NCBI GenBank assembly: GCA_025359685.1
Contig: JANYEY010000062.1
Coordinates: 1 to 54,812 of the forward strand
Origin: Sphingomonadaceae bacterium
GTDB lineage: Bacteria > Pseudomonadota > Alphaproteobacteria > Sphingomonadales > Sphingomonadaceae
Direction of reading: 5' to 3'
DNA: 54,812 nucleotides
Positions 20,132 through 29,472 of the stretch are shown in pieces; the stretch's first letter is position 1, and every line of letters begins with the position of its first letter. Below the pieces are notes generated by a model. It was not told the origin of the DNA and searched no databases. It saw only the letters and a list, made by a program, of their open reading frames with translations. Both the position numbers and the translations under genes were made by a program.

Positions 20132-21733
20132 ATGGCAAATGTTACCACTAGCAGCTGGCTTGCGCGCCTTGGGCAGTATCACCCGCGGCTGGTCGAAGCG
20201 GCGCTGGCGATGAACGAGAATGACTTGCCGCGGGCCGAACCGCTGCTGCGAGCACAGCTCAAGGAATTCCCCTTCGACGTCGCTTCAATCCGGCTGTTTG
20301 CCGAACTAGCGGGGCGGATCGGGCGCTACAAGGATAGCGAAAACCTGCTGCGCCGCGCGCTCGAACTGTCGCCCTCGTTCACCGCGGCGCGGGCCAACCT
20401 GGCACTGGTGCTCTATCGCCAGAGCCGCCCCGAAGAGGCCATTGCTGAACTGGACCGGGTCATCGCCGATGAACCCGACCACGCCGGGCACGCCAACCTC
20501 CAGGCTGCGGCCTTGAGCCGACTGGGCGATTTTGAGGATGCCATCGCGGTCTATGCCGATGTTCTGGAACGAGCGCCGGGCCAACCGAGGGTGTGGATGA
20601 GCTACGGCCACGTGCTCAAGACCGTGGGACGGCTTGAGGAAGGCATTGCCGCCTATCGCCGCTCGATCGAACTGATGCCGACGCTGGGGGAATCGTGGTG
20701 GAGCCTGGCCAACCTCAAGACCTATCGCTTCAGTACCGAGGATATCGCGGTGATGCAGGCTGCATTGAAGGCGCCAGAGCTTGCCCCCGAAGACCGCTTT
20801 CACCTCGACTTTGCGCTGGGCAAGGCCTTCGAGGATCGCGGCGAGGCGAAGACCGCCTTCGTGCACTACCGCGATGGTAACGCCTTGCGCCGCAAGCAGC
20901 TGGACTACGATGCGGACGAAGCCGCCGGCCACGTCGATCGCTCGATCGCGCTCTATTCGGCGCAGTTCCTTGGCGAGCGGTCCGGGCAGGGCTGCACAGC
21001 GCCCGATCCGATCTTCATCCTGGGCATGCCGCGTGCGGGGTCGACCCTGATCGAGCAGATTCTCGCCAGCCACAGCATGGTCGAAGGGACGATGGAACTG
21101 CCCGACCTGCCCGCACTCGCGCGGCGGCAACGGCCTTATCCCGAGGCCGTCGCCGATCTGGGCGCGGATGCCTTACGCGAACTGGGCGAGGAATTCCTCC
21201 AGCGGACCCGGATCCACCGCAAGACCGATCGCCCGTTCTACATCGACAAGCTGCCCAACAACTGGGTGCACACCCCGTTCATCCACCTGATCCTGCCGGG
21301 CGCCAAGATCATCGATGCGCGCCGCCATCCGCTGGGTTGCTGCTTTTCGAACTTCAAGCAGCACTTCGCGCGCGGGCAGGGCTTCAGCTACGACCTTACC
21401 GACATGGGGCGGTATTATGCCGACTATGTCCGGCTGATGGCGCATGTCGACCGGGTTATGCCGGGGCGGGTCCACCGGGTGATCTACGAACGCATGGTCG
21501 ATAATACCGAGGGCGAGGTGCGGGCCCTGCTGGATTACTGCGGCCTGCCGTTCGAAGAAGCGTGCCTGCAATTCTACCGCACCGAGCGCGCGGTCCGCAC
21601 GCCCAGCTCCGAACAGGTGCGCCAGCCGATCTACCGTGAAGGCACCGAGGCGTGGAAGTTTTTCGATCCGTGGCTAGCCCCGTTGCGCGAAGCGCTGGGC
21701 GCAGTGCTCGAATGTTATCCGGAAGCGCCATAA
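20132..21733 (+). CDS. TPR-sulfotransferase
   Basis: 533-residue two-domain protein. Residues about 20-270 are tetratricopeptide repeats (NLALVLYRQSRPEEAIAELD is a clear unit). Residues about 285-530 form a PAPS-dependent sulfotransferase with the 5'-phosphosulfate loop ILGMPRAGSTLIEQ and the DARRHPLGCCFS 3'-phosphate region. The acceptor is unknown. TPR-sulfotransferases are often found beside TonB-dependent receptors in sphingomonads, as here, which suggests modification of a surface or secreted partner (inference). Confidence 0.9.
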   Translation: MANVTTSSWLARLGQYHPRLVEAALAMNENDLPRAEPLLRAQLKEFPFDVASIRLFAELAGRIGRYKDSENLLRRALELSPSFTAARANLALVLYRQSRPEEAIAELDRVIADEPDHAGHANLQAAALSRLGDFEDAIAVYADVLERAPGQPRVWMSYGHVLKTVGRLEEGIAAYRRSIELMPTLGESWWSLANLKTYRFSTEDIAVMQAALKAPELAPEDRFHLDFALGKAFEDRGEAKTAFVHYRDGNALRRKQLDYDADEAAGHVDRSIALYSAQFLGERSGQGCTAPDPIFILGMPRAGSTLIEQILASHSMVEGTMELPDLPALARRQRPYPEAVADLGADALRELGEEFLQRTRIHRKTDRPFYIDKLPNNWVHTPFIHLILPGAKIIDARRHPLGCCFSNFKQHFARGQGFSYDLTDMGRYYADYVRLMAHVDRVMPGRVHRVIYERMVDNTEGEVRALLDYCGLPFEEACLQFYRTERAVRTPSSEQVRQPIYREGTEAWKFFDPWLAPLREALGAVLECYPEAP

Positions 21734-21749
21734 ACGTTGTAAATGTGCC

Positions 21750-21764
21750 ACGCTCGGCGAGCGT
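21750..21764 (+). terminator. Short hairpin after the TPR-sulfotransferase gene
   Basis: ACGCTC-GGC-GAGCGT is a perfect 6-bp stem with a 3-nt loop, 17 bp after the stop codon. It is followed by a T-rich but interrupted stretch (TGTGTCATTTATT). It may weaken read-through into the TonB receptor gene. Confidence 0.4.
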
Positions 21765-21851
21765 TGTGTCATTTATTAATCTACGTCCTTGACGGTGAGG
21801 CAGCCAAGAATCAGGCTGCACATCACAGAACACAACAGACAGGGCGGTATC

Positions 21852-24476
21852 ATGTCTCATTTCTCGCGTCGCAGCATCGCCTGCTTCCTTGCCACGAGCG
21901 CGTTTTACGCAGCACCGGCTTTTGCGCAGGAGACCCCGCCCGCCGATGAAGCGGCCACCACTACCGACGATACCGAAATCATCGTCACCGCACAAAAGCG
22001 CAGCGAAAGCATGCAGAACGTGCCGATCTCGATCCAGGCACTCGGCACGCAAAAGCTCGATCAGCTCAACATTTCCGACTTCAAGGGCTATGCCCAGCAG
22101 CTGCCTTCGGTCTCGTTCCAGAGCTCGGGCACCCCGGGCGTCAGCGTGATCTACATGCGCGGTGTCGCCTCGGGCGGGGACGGCAACCACTCGGGCCCGC
22201 TGCCCTCGGTTGGCGTCTATCTAGATGAACAGCCGGTCACGACTATCGGCGGCAATCTTGACATTCATATCTATGACATCGCGCGGATCGAAAGCCTCTC
22301 GGGCCCGCAAGGCACGCTGTACGGCGCTTCGTCCGAAGCGGGCACGATCCGCATCATCACCAACAAGCCGTCGACCGCTGGCTTCGAAGGCCGGGTCGAT
22401 GGCGAGATCAACCATGTCGAGAAGGGTGATTGGGGCGGCAAGCTTGAAGGCATGCTCAACCTGCCGATTTCCGCCAACATGGCACTGCGCGTGGTCGGCT
22501 GGTACGAACGCGACGCCGGCTATATCGACAACGTTCCCGGATGCCGTGCCTTCCTGCCCGAAACCAATCCGCTGAGCTGTCCGCCGGCAACGGCTGGCGG
22601 GATCCGTGTCAGCAACGCCGCTTTCGTCAAGAAGGACTACAACCACACCGAGATCGCCGGCGGCCGCGCCGCGTTGAAGGTCGACCTTGACGAAAACTGG
22701 ACGATCACGCCGACCGTCACGTACCAGGATACTCGCAGCCACGGATCCTATGGCTACGATCCCAAGACCGGCGACCTGCAGGTCCAGCACTTCGCCAGCG
22801 AGTTCCGCAGCGACAAGTTCGTCCAGGCGGCGCTGACGATCGAAGGCAAGCTGGGCAACTGGGACGTGACCTACGCCGGTGCCTACCTCGACCGTAAAAC
22901 CAACAGCTCGGCCGACTATATCGATTACGCCGAAGCTTACGATCAGCTCTATTCGACTTACGGCGGGGTCGCGGGTTACTTCTATTTCAGCGATTCGCTC
23001 GGCAATACGATCAACTCGGCGCAGGTCGTGCTCGGCACCGATCACTTCAAGAAGTTCAGCCAGGAACTGCGCATCGCTTCGCCTGCCGACCAGCCGCTGC
23101 GCGTGGTTGCAGGCGGGTTCTACCAATACCAGTCGAACGACATCCATCAGGATTACCGCGTCGCGGGGCTCGATCCGCTGCTCTCGGTCAATGGGCAGCC
23201 GGGTACGCTATGGCTGACCCAGCAGCACCGTATCGACCGCGACTATGCGATGTTCGGTGAACTTTCTTACGACCTGTCCGACAAGCTGACCTTCACGGCT
23301 GGGGCACGCGCGTTCTTCTATGACAACAGCCTGATCGGGTTCTTCGGTTTCGGCCGCAATCCGGGCGGAAATTATACTGATTATCCGCGTAACGGCGTGG
23401 GCAGCTCGCGCACGGGGGTCGCGGGCTGCTTCACCAGCACCGGCAGCCGCCTGCGCCCGGTAGCCGGAACGCCCGGTATCGTCCTGTTGCCGCCCGCAGT
23501 GCCCGGCGGTCCCTGTACCAACCTTGGCATCTACGTGCCCGGAGTTGGGATTGAGCCGGTCAGCGCGCGCGGCGAAGGGATCACCTATCGCTTCAACGCG
23601 ACCTGGAAGCCGGCCAATGGCCTGATGTTCTATGCCACGGCGTCAAAGGGGTATCGCCCCGGCGGGATCAACCGCCGCGCCGATGTGCCGCCGTACCAGT
23701 CGGACTTCCTCAACAACTACGAAATTGGCTGGAAGACCACGCTGGCACCGGGGCTGCGCTTCAACGGAGCGATCTATCATCAGGATTGGAAGGCGTTCCA
23801 GTTCGCCTTCCTGGGTGCCAACTCTTTCACCGAAATCCACAATGGTCCCGATGCGCGAATCAACGGGATTGAGATGGATCTGGCCTATAACAGAGATGGG
23901 TTGTCGCTGAACCTTGGCGGATCGTACACCGATGCCAAGACCAAGAAGAGCCTGTGCGGTATCGATGATCCGACCTTCACCTGCACTCAGGCTGGTCCGG
24001 GCGGGGAGATCAACTATGTCGCCGCTCCCGCAGGAACCCGCCTGCCGATTACGCCTCAATTCAAACTGTCGGGCACCCTGCGCTACACCGTCAAGTCGGG
24101 TTCGATGAAGCCTTACGGGCAAGTCAACGTGTCGTACCAGAGCAAAGCCTCGTCGGATATCCGGACCAAGGTGTTTGTCGCGGCGCCCAATGGCGATGCG
24201 CAGCTACACGATCCGACGGTTCCCGCGGACCTCCTGTTGCCAGGCGCGTTCTACAATCCAGCGGCAACGTTGGGCGGTCTTCCGGCCTACGCCACGATGA
24301 ACCTGGCAGTGGGGGCCGATTGGTCGACGTTCAATATCGAACTGTTCGTCGCGAATGTGTTCGACACGCGCGGCCAGATTTCACGGTTCCAGGAATGCGG
24401 CGCGTGCAGCCAGCGGCCCTATATCGTGCCGATCACGCCGCGCACGATCGGCCTCAGGCTGGGCGCGAAGTTCTGA
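21852..24476 (+). CDS. TonB-dependent outer-membrane receptor
   Basis: 874-residue outer-membrane transporter. The signal peptide ends at about residue 25 (YAAPAFAQE). The TonB-box-like segment TEIIVTAQKR is followed by the plug domain (MQNVPISIQALG...) and a long 22-strand-type barrel with many aromatic strand ends. The C-terminus GLRLGAKF ends in Phe as barrel proteins do. ATG 21852 is chosen for AGGGCGG just upstream; the frame stays open further upstream. The substrate is unknown. The gene shares its strand with the TPR-sulfotransferase 118 bp before it. Confidence 0.94.
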   Translation: MSHFSRRSIACFLATSAFYAAPAFAQETPPADEAATTTDDTEIIVTAQKRSESMQNVPISIQALGTQKLDQLNISDFKGYAQQLPSVSFQSSGTPGVSVIYMRGVASGGDGNHSGPLPSVGVYLDEQPVTTIGGNLDIHIYDIARIESLSGPQGTLYGASSEAGTIRIITNKPSTAGFEGRVDGEINHVEKGDWGGKLEGMLNLPISANMALRVVGWYERDAGYIDNVPGCRAFLPETNPLSCPPATAGGIRVSNAAFVKKDYNHTEIAGGRAALKVDLDENWTITPTVTYQDTRSHGSYGYDPKTGDLQVQHFASEFRSDKFVQAALTIEGKLGNWDVTYAGAYLDRKTNSSADYIDYAEAYDQLYSTYGGVAGYFYFSDSLGNTINSAQVVLGTDHFKKFSQELRIASPADQPLRVVAGGFYQYQSNDIHQDYRVAGLDPLLSVNGQPGTLWLTQQHRIDRDYAMFGELSYDLSDKLTFTAGARAFFYDNSLIGFFGFGRNPGGNYTDYPRNGVGSSRTGVAGCFTSTGSRLRPVAGTPGIVLLPPAVPGGPCTNLGIYVPGVGIEPVSARGEGITYRFNATWKPANGLMFYATASKGYRPGGINRRADVPPYQSDFLNNYEIGWKTTLAPGLRFNGAIYHQDWKAFQFAFLGANSFTEIHNGPDARINGIEMDLAYNRDGLSLNLGGSYTDAKTKKSLCGIDDPTFTCTQAGPGGEINYVAAPAGTRLPITPQFKLSGTLRYTVKSGSMKPYGQVNVSYQSKASSDIRTKVFVAAPNGDAQLHDPTVPADLLLPGAFYNPAATLGGLPAYATMNLAVGADWSTFNIELFVANVFDTRGQISRFQECGACSQRPYIVPITPRTIGLRLGAKF

Positions 24477-24546
24477 TCCTTTAGGCCTCGCTGGGCAGCG
24501 TGCAGACGCTGACCCGCGAGTGCTCAGGCGAGAACCGATTCGGCGC

Positions 24547-24822
24547 TCAGGCGCCGTCTCCGAAGCGCTCCATCCGGAAGGCGGCGCTGAGGTATTCGTC
24601 AGCGGCGGCCTTGAGCTTGGGTTCCTTGGCGAAAGCGTCCGCAGGTAGCGGCGCGATGCCGAGTGCTTCGAGCAGGCACCACAGCGCGAAACGGCGCCCA
24701 GGCTCACGTTCCACCCCGAAGCCGATTTTCAGCTGATCGGCCGCCTGCTCGTATTCGTCATCGCTCAGCGCCGATGGATCGTCGGTCCCGAAAAAGTGCA
24801 GAAGCAGGGTGTCGAGCTCCAT
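24547..24822 (-). CDS. Small conserved hypothetical protein downstream of ubiB
   Basis: 91-residue acidic, helix-rich protein with no signal peptide or membrane segment; no known family was recognised. It begins four bases after the ubiB stop, so it should be translated from the ubiE-ubiB transcript. Codon usage matches the host, which supports a real gene. A link to ubiquinone synthesis is suggested only by position. Confidence 0.7.
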   Translation of the reverse strand: MELDTLLLHFFGTDDPSALSDDEYEQAADQLKIGFGVEREPGRRFALWCLLEALGIAPLPADAFAKEPKLKAAADEYLSAAFRMERFGDGA

Positions 24823-24825
24823 GAC

Positions 24826-26388
24826 TCAGCTCAGCCAGCCGAGCATCTGCGCTGCGTACAAGGCCGCGCCGCCAGCCAGAGCCGCGGCGACATAGCGCGG
24901 CCAGTGCGAAGGTTCGCCGCGCCGTTCCCACACCAGCGGGACATCGGGCAGCGGCGGCGCTTCGGGCGCGCCGCCCTTGGCCGGGAAACTGTCTTCCAGG
25001 CGGCGGACCAGTTCGGGGACGCGCAGCAAGGTCTGGGCATCATCGCGTAACCGCTCGGCAATCGCCGCTTCGGGGCCCAGTTCGTCGCGGATCCAGCCTT
25101 TGACGAAGGGCCCCGAGACGTCCCACATGTTGATGCCCGGATCGAGCTGGGTGGCAAGGCCTTCGACCATCACCATGGTCTTCTGCAGCAGCAGCAGGTG
25201 CGGCTGGGTCTGCATGTCGAAATCGCGGGTGATCGCGAACAGCCCGTCGAGCATCTGCCCGACCGACAGCTCGCTCACCGGCTTGCCGCGCATTGGCTCG
25301 CCCACCGCGCGCAGCGCAGTCGCGAACTCGTCGACCGAATGGTAGCTCGGCACGTATTGGGCTTCGAAGTGAATTTCGGCGACGCGGCGGTAATTGCCGG
25401 TGGTCAGGCCATAGAGGATTTCCGCGAGCCAGACCCGTGCGCGCCGGTTGATCCGCCCCATGATCCCGAAATCGATCGCCACAATGGTGCCATCGCTTTC
25501 CACGAACAGGTTGCCCTGGTGCATGTCGGCATGGAAGAACCCTGAACTGATTGCTTGAGTCAAAAAGGCCAGCACCAACCGTTTGGCCAGCGCGGGACGG
25601 TCAATGCCGGCGGCATCCAGTGCGGCCATCTCGCTGATCTTGATCCCATCGATCCAGTCAATCGTCAGCACCCGGCCGCTGGTCCGGTCCCAGTCGATCC
25701 CTGGCACGCGGTAGCCTTCGTAACCGGCCATTGCCTCGGTCAGTTCGGAGGCCGAAGCAGCCTCGCGCCGCAGGTCGAGCTCGCGCACGGTCCAGCGCTT
25801 GAAATTGGCGATCACCAGGCGGGGGCGCAGCCGCGAAGCTTCGCCGCCGAGCGCCTCAAGGTGCGCGGCGGCCCATTCGTACGTATCGATATCGCGCGCC
25901 AGCTTTTCGCGGATGCCGGGGCGCATGACCTTGACCGCGACCTGGCGGCCCTCGGTGGTGACCGCCTTATAGACCTGCGCAATCGAGGCTGAGCCGATCG
26001 GGGTCTCGTCAAACTGGGCATAGAGTACTTCGAGCGGCTTGCCGAAGCTCGTCTCGATCTCGCGCCGGATCAGCGGGAACGGCATCGGCGGCAGGCTATC
26101 CTGCAACGACAGCAGATTGCGCGCGGCCTCTTCGCCAATCAGATCGGGCCGGGTGGCAAGCGCCTGCCCCAGCTTGATCGCCGCTGGACCGATCGCGGTG
26201 AAGGCCCCGGCATAGTCGGGTTCACTGGGCTGGACCGCACCGAACCGGGCGATCCGGCACAGCCGCCGCACCGGGGCGGGCGTATTGATGTCCTGCTCGA
26301 TCCCGCGCAGCGCGCCATGCCGCGCCAGGGTCCGGCCCCAACGCAGCAGACGGAACACATGAGTGCTGGGCCGGGTCAGATCTTCCAC
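24826..26388 (-). CDS. ubiB: UbiB/ADCK-family kinase-like protein for ubiquinone biosynthesis
   Basis: Atypical kinase-like ATPase that supports coenzyme Q assembly at the membrane. Family motifs are KLGQ (the KxGQ element, in AAIKLGQALATRPDLIG), the Ala/Ser loop GSASIAQVYKA, ELDLRREA (ExD), HADMHQGN and AIDFGIMG. A hydrophobic C-terminal helix (YVAAALAGGAALYAAQMLG) gives membrane attachment. GTG 26388 is proposed as start because the product then begins VEDLTRPSTHVFRLLRWGRT, matching UbiB N-termini; it overlaps ubiE by 13 bases. The frame runs on to 26607, but only through ubiE. Confidence 0.93.
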   Translation of the reverse strand: MEDLTRPSTHVFRLLRWGRTLARHGALRGIEQDINTPAPVRRLCRIARFGAVQPSEPDYAGAFTAIGPAAIKLGQALATRPDLIGEEAARNLLSLQDSLPPMPFPLIRREIETSFGKPLEVLYAQFDETPIGSASIAQVYKAVTTEGRQVAVKVMRPGIREKLARDIDTYEWAAAHLEALGGEASRLRPRLVIANFKRWTVRELDLRREAASASELTEAMAGYEGYRVPGIDWDRTSGRVLTIDWIDGIKISEMAALDAAGIDRPALAKRLVLAFLTQAISSGFFHADMHQGNLFVESDGTIVAIDFGIMGRINRRARVWLAEILYGLTTGNYRRVAEIHFEAQYVPSYHSVDEFATALRAVGEPMRGKPVSELSVGQMLDGLFAITRDFDMQTQPHLLLLQKTMVMVEGLATQLDPGINMWDVSGPFVKGWIRDELGPEAAIAERLRDDAQTLLRVPELVRRLEDSFPAKGGAPEAPPLPDVPLVWERRGEPSHWPRYVAAALAGGAALYAAQMLGWLS

Positions 26389-27107
26389 CCCGAATGGATC
26401 GCGACCAGCCCGCCCAAGATCGGTTCGACCTTGGTCCGGGTGAACCCGGCTTCGCGGATCATCGCCTCGAATTCGGGCATCTTGGGGAAGCGGCGGATCG
26501 ATTCGATCAGGTAGCGATAGCTTTCCGCGTCGCCCGCGATTGCTTCGCCGATTTTCGGCACAAGTTTGTGCGAGTAGAAATCGTAGACTTCCTTGAAGCC
26601 GGGCCACTGGGTGGTCGAGAATTCAAGGCAATAGAACCGCCCGCCATGCTTGAGCACGCGATAAGCCTCGGCCAGCGCCGCGTCGATTCGGGTCACGTTG
26701 CGGATCCCGAAGGCGATCGTAAAGGCATCGAAGAAGCGATCGGGGAAGCTCAGTTCCTCGGCGTTCTGGCGCGACCAGACGAGCGTATCGAAGCCCTTGT
26801 CCATCGCCCGCTCGATCCCGACGTCGAGCATGTCCTGATTGATGTCCGAGACGGTTACCTGGGCGCCGTGCTTGGCCATGCGGAAGGCGATGTCGCCGGT
26901 GCCGCCGGCCATGTCGAGGATCGTCTCGCCGCTACGCGGTTTGACCCGGCGCACGAACTGGTCCTTCCACAACCGGTGCATGCCCACCGACATGGCATCG
27001 TTCATCACGTCGTACTTCTTCGCCACCGAAGAAAAGACCGCGCTGACCTTGTCGGTCTTCTCCTCGGGAGAGACCTCGTCGTAGCCAAAAGATACCGTTT
27101 CGCTCAT
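26376..27107 (-). CDS. ubiE: Demethylmenaquinone/2-polyprenyl-6-methoxy-benzoquinol C-methyltransferase
   Basis: SAM-dependent C-methylation step in ubiquinone synthesis. The 243-residue protein shows the UbiE N-terminal signature FSSVAKKYDVMNDAMSVGMH, SAM motif I LDMAGGTGDIA, and the second family block FGIRNVTRID. It is the first gene of ubiE-ubiB-small ORF on the minus strand, 731 bp away from the divergent mutM with the DUF1993-like gene in between. Confidence 0.95.
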   Translation of the reverse strand: MSETVSFGYDEVSPEEKTDKVSAVFSSVAKKYDVMNDAMSVGMHRLWKDQFVRRVKPRSGETILDMAGGTGDIAFRMAKHGAQVTVSDINQDMLDVGIERAMDKGFDTLVWSRQNAEELSFPDRFFDAFTIAFGIRNVTRIDAALAEAYRVLKHGGRFYCLEFSTTQWPGFKEVYDFYSHKLVPKIGEAIAGDAESYRYLIESIRRFPKMPEFEAMIREAGFTRTKVEPILGGLVAIHSGWKI

Positions 27108-27204
27108 GCGCCGCGCCTTAGCGAATCGTGGTGCGAGGTGCCAGTGAAAGCGTGTGAGTTTTTGATGGCGCGGTGCGGATTTGCATCCGCAAATCGCTCA
27201 CCAA

Positions 27205-27729
27205 TCAGGCAGCTGGCGGAGCAAACATGTAGGGCATCAAGTGGCCGAGGAAGTTCTGCTTGCCCAGCGGCACGCCATTGGCGCGCATGATCGCGTAAGC
27301 GGTGGTGGCGTGGAAGTAGAAGTTGGGCAGGGCAAACCCGCTGAGGAAGGTCTTGCCGTCGAACTTGACCCCGCCGCCATTGGGGAAGGTGATCACCACT
27401 TCACGGTCAGCACCGGCATCGTAATCAGCGGGATCGATCGACTGAAGGTACGCGATGGTCTTGTCGCAGCGGTCCTTGAGCTCGGCGAAAGACGTTTCAA
27501 CGTCGGGCATCGCCGGGGCTTCGGTTCCGGTCATGCGGGCGCCGGCGCCCTTGGCTGCATCGGAAGCGATCTGGATTTGCCGGGCCAGGGCGAACATGTC
27601 GTCGGCGAGCTTCGCTTCGAGCAATGCGGCCTCGTTCCCGGTGCTGGCGGCGACGTCGAGCCACGACTTGATGTTGCCCAGCATGCCGGTGAAGGCCGGA
27701 ACGGTAGCGGCGTGGAATGAGTAGGACAT
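27205..27729 (-). CDS. DUF1993 family protein
   Basis: 174-residue soluble protein of the DUF1993 family. SFHAATVPAFTGMLGNIKSW at the N-terminus and NFYFHATTAYAIMRANGVPLG near the C-terminus are characteristic, with a DinB-like four-helix arrangement and several His residues. Function is unknown. ATG 27729 is chosen for GGGAG upstream; the open frame extends to 27867 without support. It is divergent from mutM. Confidence 0.85.
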   Translation of the reverse strand: MSYSFHAATVPAFTGMLGNIKSWLDVAASTGNEAALLEAKLADDMFALARQIQIASDAAKGAGARMTGTEAPAMPDVETSFAELKDRCDKTIAYLQSIDPADYDAGADREVVITFPNGGGVKFDGKTFLSGFALPNFYFHATTAYAIMRANGVPLGKQNFLGHLMPYMFAPPAA

Positions 27730-27838
27730 GACGATCTCCCAAAGATTTTTGAAGTTGCGGGCGGGATAGGGAGGCGGGTTGTTAGTTGCAATAAGAAACT
27801 GATTGTCGCGCTGCCGGGCAGTGCCTAGGCAGTCCCCA

Positions 27839-28654
27839 ATGCCCGAGCTTCCTGAAGTTGAAACCACCGTTCGCGGTCTCGCGCGCTATCTCGACGGCGC
27901 GCGGATCGAGCGATTGATCCTGCGCCGCGCTGACCTGCGCCGCCCGTTTCCCGAAGGACTGGTCCAGGCGATGAGCGGGGCCGCGGTGACCGGGCTTGGC
28001 CGCCGCGCCAAATACGGCCTCATCCACACCGGCCGCGGCACCACGCTGGTCTTTCATCTCGGCATGTCGGGGCGCTGGCGAATCGAGCCCGAGGAACTGG
28101 GCAAGCACGATCACCTGGTGATCGAGACCGCGAGCGGCCACATCTTGTCGCTGTGCGATCCGCGCCGGTTCGGATCGGTCGACCTGGTTGATACGGCAAG
28201 CCTCGATCTGTGGCCAACTTTCGCCGCGCTCGGCCCTGAACCGCTGGGCGATGTCTTTTCGGTATCGCACCTCAAGGCCGCACTCGCCGGGCGCAGCGCC
28301 GCGATCAAGCTGATGCTGCTCGACCAGCGAATCGTTGCAGGGCTCGGCAATATCTACGTTTGCGAAGCGCTGTTCCGCGCGGGCATCGATCCGCGCAAGG
28401 CTGCGGGCAAGGTCACCCGGCCCGCGCTCGCGCGGCTGGTGCCGGCGATCAAGGGGGTGCTGGCCGAAGCGATCGAAGCCGGCGGGTCGACCCTGCGCGA
28501 CTATGCCCAGCCATCGGGGGAGCTTGGCTATTTCTCCAAGCAGTTCGACGTCTACGACCGTGAGGGCCAGCCTTGCTCTCGTTGCGGCGCGCCGATAGCG
28601 CGGTTCGTCCAGGGCGGACGGAGCACGTGGTTCTGTCAAAAATGCCAGAAATAG
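27839..28654 (+). CDS. mutM: Formamidopyrimidine-DNA glycosylase
   Basis: Base-excision repair enzyme that removes 8-oxoguanine and formamidopyrimidines and nicks the abasic site. 271 residues starting MPELPEVETTV: Pro after Met is the nucleophile and Glu the acid. NIYVCEALFRAGIDP is the helix-two-turn-helix, and the C-terminal zinc finger is CSRCGAP...CQKC. The ATG at 27839 is fixed by this N-terminus. Neighbours rpsT and dnaA follow on the same strand. Confidence 0.96.
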   Translation: MPELPEVETTVRGLARYLDGARIERLILRRADLRRPFPEGLVQAMSGAAVTGLGRRAKYGLIHTGRGTTLVFHLGMSGRWRIEPEELGKHDHLVIETASGHILSLCDPRRFGSVDLVDTASLDLWPTFAALGPEPLGDVFSVSHLKAALAGRSAAIKLMLLDQRIVAGLGNIYVCEALFRAGIDPRKAAGKVTRPALARLVPAIKGVLAEAIEAGGSTLRDYAQPSGELGYFSKQFDVYDREGQPCSRCGAPIARFVQGGRSTWFCQKCQK

Positions 28655-28664
28655 GCCGCAAAGC

Positions 28665-28693
28665 TTGACCGACAAGGGCCTCGTCGCTAAGGG
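28665..28693 (+). promoter_or_regulatory. Candidate promoter for rpsT
   Basis: TTGACC (28665-28670) and TAAGGG (28688-28693) are separated by 17 bp in the mutM-rpsT gap, about 50 bp before the rpsT ATG. The -35 is good and the -10 is weak, so this is tentative. Confidence 0.35.
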
Positions 28694-28746
28694 CCGCGCT
28701 TTCCGGCGGGTCGAGTCCGCCTCAGCATAGAGATTCAAGGACGAAC

Positions 28747-29010
28747 ATGGCCAACACGCCGCAAGCCAAGAAGCGCAATCGCCGCAATGACAAGCGTGCC
28801 GAAATCAACGGCAATCGCCTGGGCCGCATCCGCACCTTCATCAAGAAGGTCGAAGCTGCGCTCGACGGCGGCGACAAGCCTGCCGCAACCGAAGCGCTGG
28901 CCGCTGCGCAGCCTGAACTCGCGCGCGGCGTCGCCCGCGGCGTGATGCACAAGAACACTGCGGCGCGGAAACTGTCGCGCCTGACCAAGCGGGTTGTCTC
29001 GCTCGGTTAA
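28747..29010 (+). CDS. rpsT: 30S ribosomal protein S20
   Basis: 87-residue basic helical protein that binds the 5' domain of 16S r[24 protein letters not shown] at the start and [16 protein letters not shown] at the end are typical for S20. AAGGACGAAC precedes ATG 28747. A strong intrinsic terminator follows at 29076-29107. Confidence 0.97.
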   Translation: MANTPQAKKRNRRNDKRAEINGNRLGRIRTFIKKVEAALDGGDKPAATEALAAAQPELARGVARGVMHKNTAARKLSRLTKRVVSLG

Positions 29011-29472
29011 TTCTTCGCAACCGATTCGCTCTGGATGGGGCAGGTCGGCGGCACGGAAGCAGAACGAAATTGGTTAAAGGCCGGGGCGCAAGCCACCGGC
29101 CTTTTTTCTGCGGCTGCGAAGGCGAAATGCTGCAATGCGTTAAGACTATGTATTCCCGCGATTCGCACGGTGCGAGATTGCAAATTTAGAATAAAACATA
29201 GTGAAAACAATATAGTAGCCCATTGCTAGCGGCTTTCAGGGGCTGCGCATGAGTCAAGGGCATTTATTTCAGTTTTTTTACGGTCAACGCCTTGCTCTCA
29301 TCACACAACCGTTCATAAATCCGCTCACGGTCTTGAAAGCGAAAATCGCGGTTCGGGCCTCACAAAAATTGCTGAGAAGGCAAGCCGGTTTTGGGCATCC
29401 GGCTTTCGGAGGAGTGCGGCTTCGCGCTTCTGGTGTTGGGTGTTGGATTCGGGGGCGAATCGAGTGACGGTG
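29011..29472. other. Gene-free region between rpsT and dnaA
   Basis: About 460 bp. It holds the rpsT terminator and then an AT-rich stretch at about 29177-29217 (unusual in this GC-rich DNA) that probably contains the dnaA promoter, followed by an untranslated leader. No TTATNCACA-type DnaA box was seen, so an origin is not supported. No small ORF with a ribosome site was found. Confidence 0.6.
29076..29107 (+). terminator. Intrinsic terminator of rpsT
   Basis: Perfect stem AAAGGCCGG (29076-29084) / CCGGCCTTT (29096-29104) with an 11-nt loop, continuing into a run of six T. It is located 65 bp after the rpsT stop. Confidence 0.88.

Noticed and set aside
29011..29472. oriC next to dnaA
   Set aside because: An AT-rich stretch is present, but no cluster of DnaA boxes was found, so I call it a promoter/leader only.
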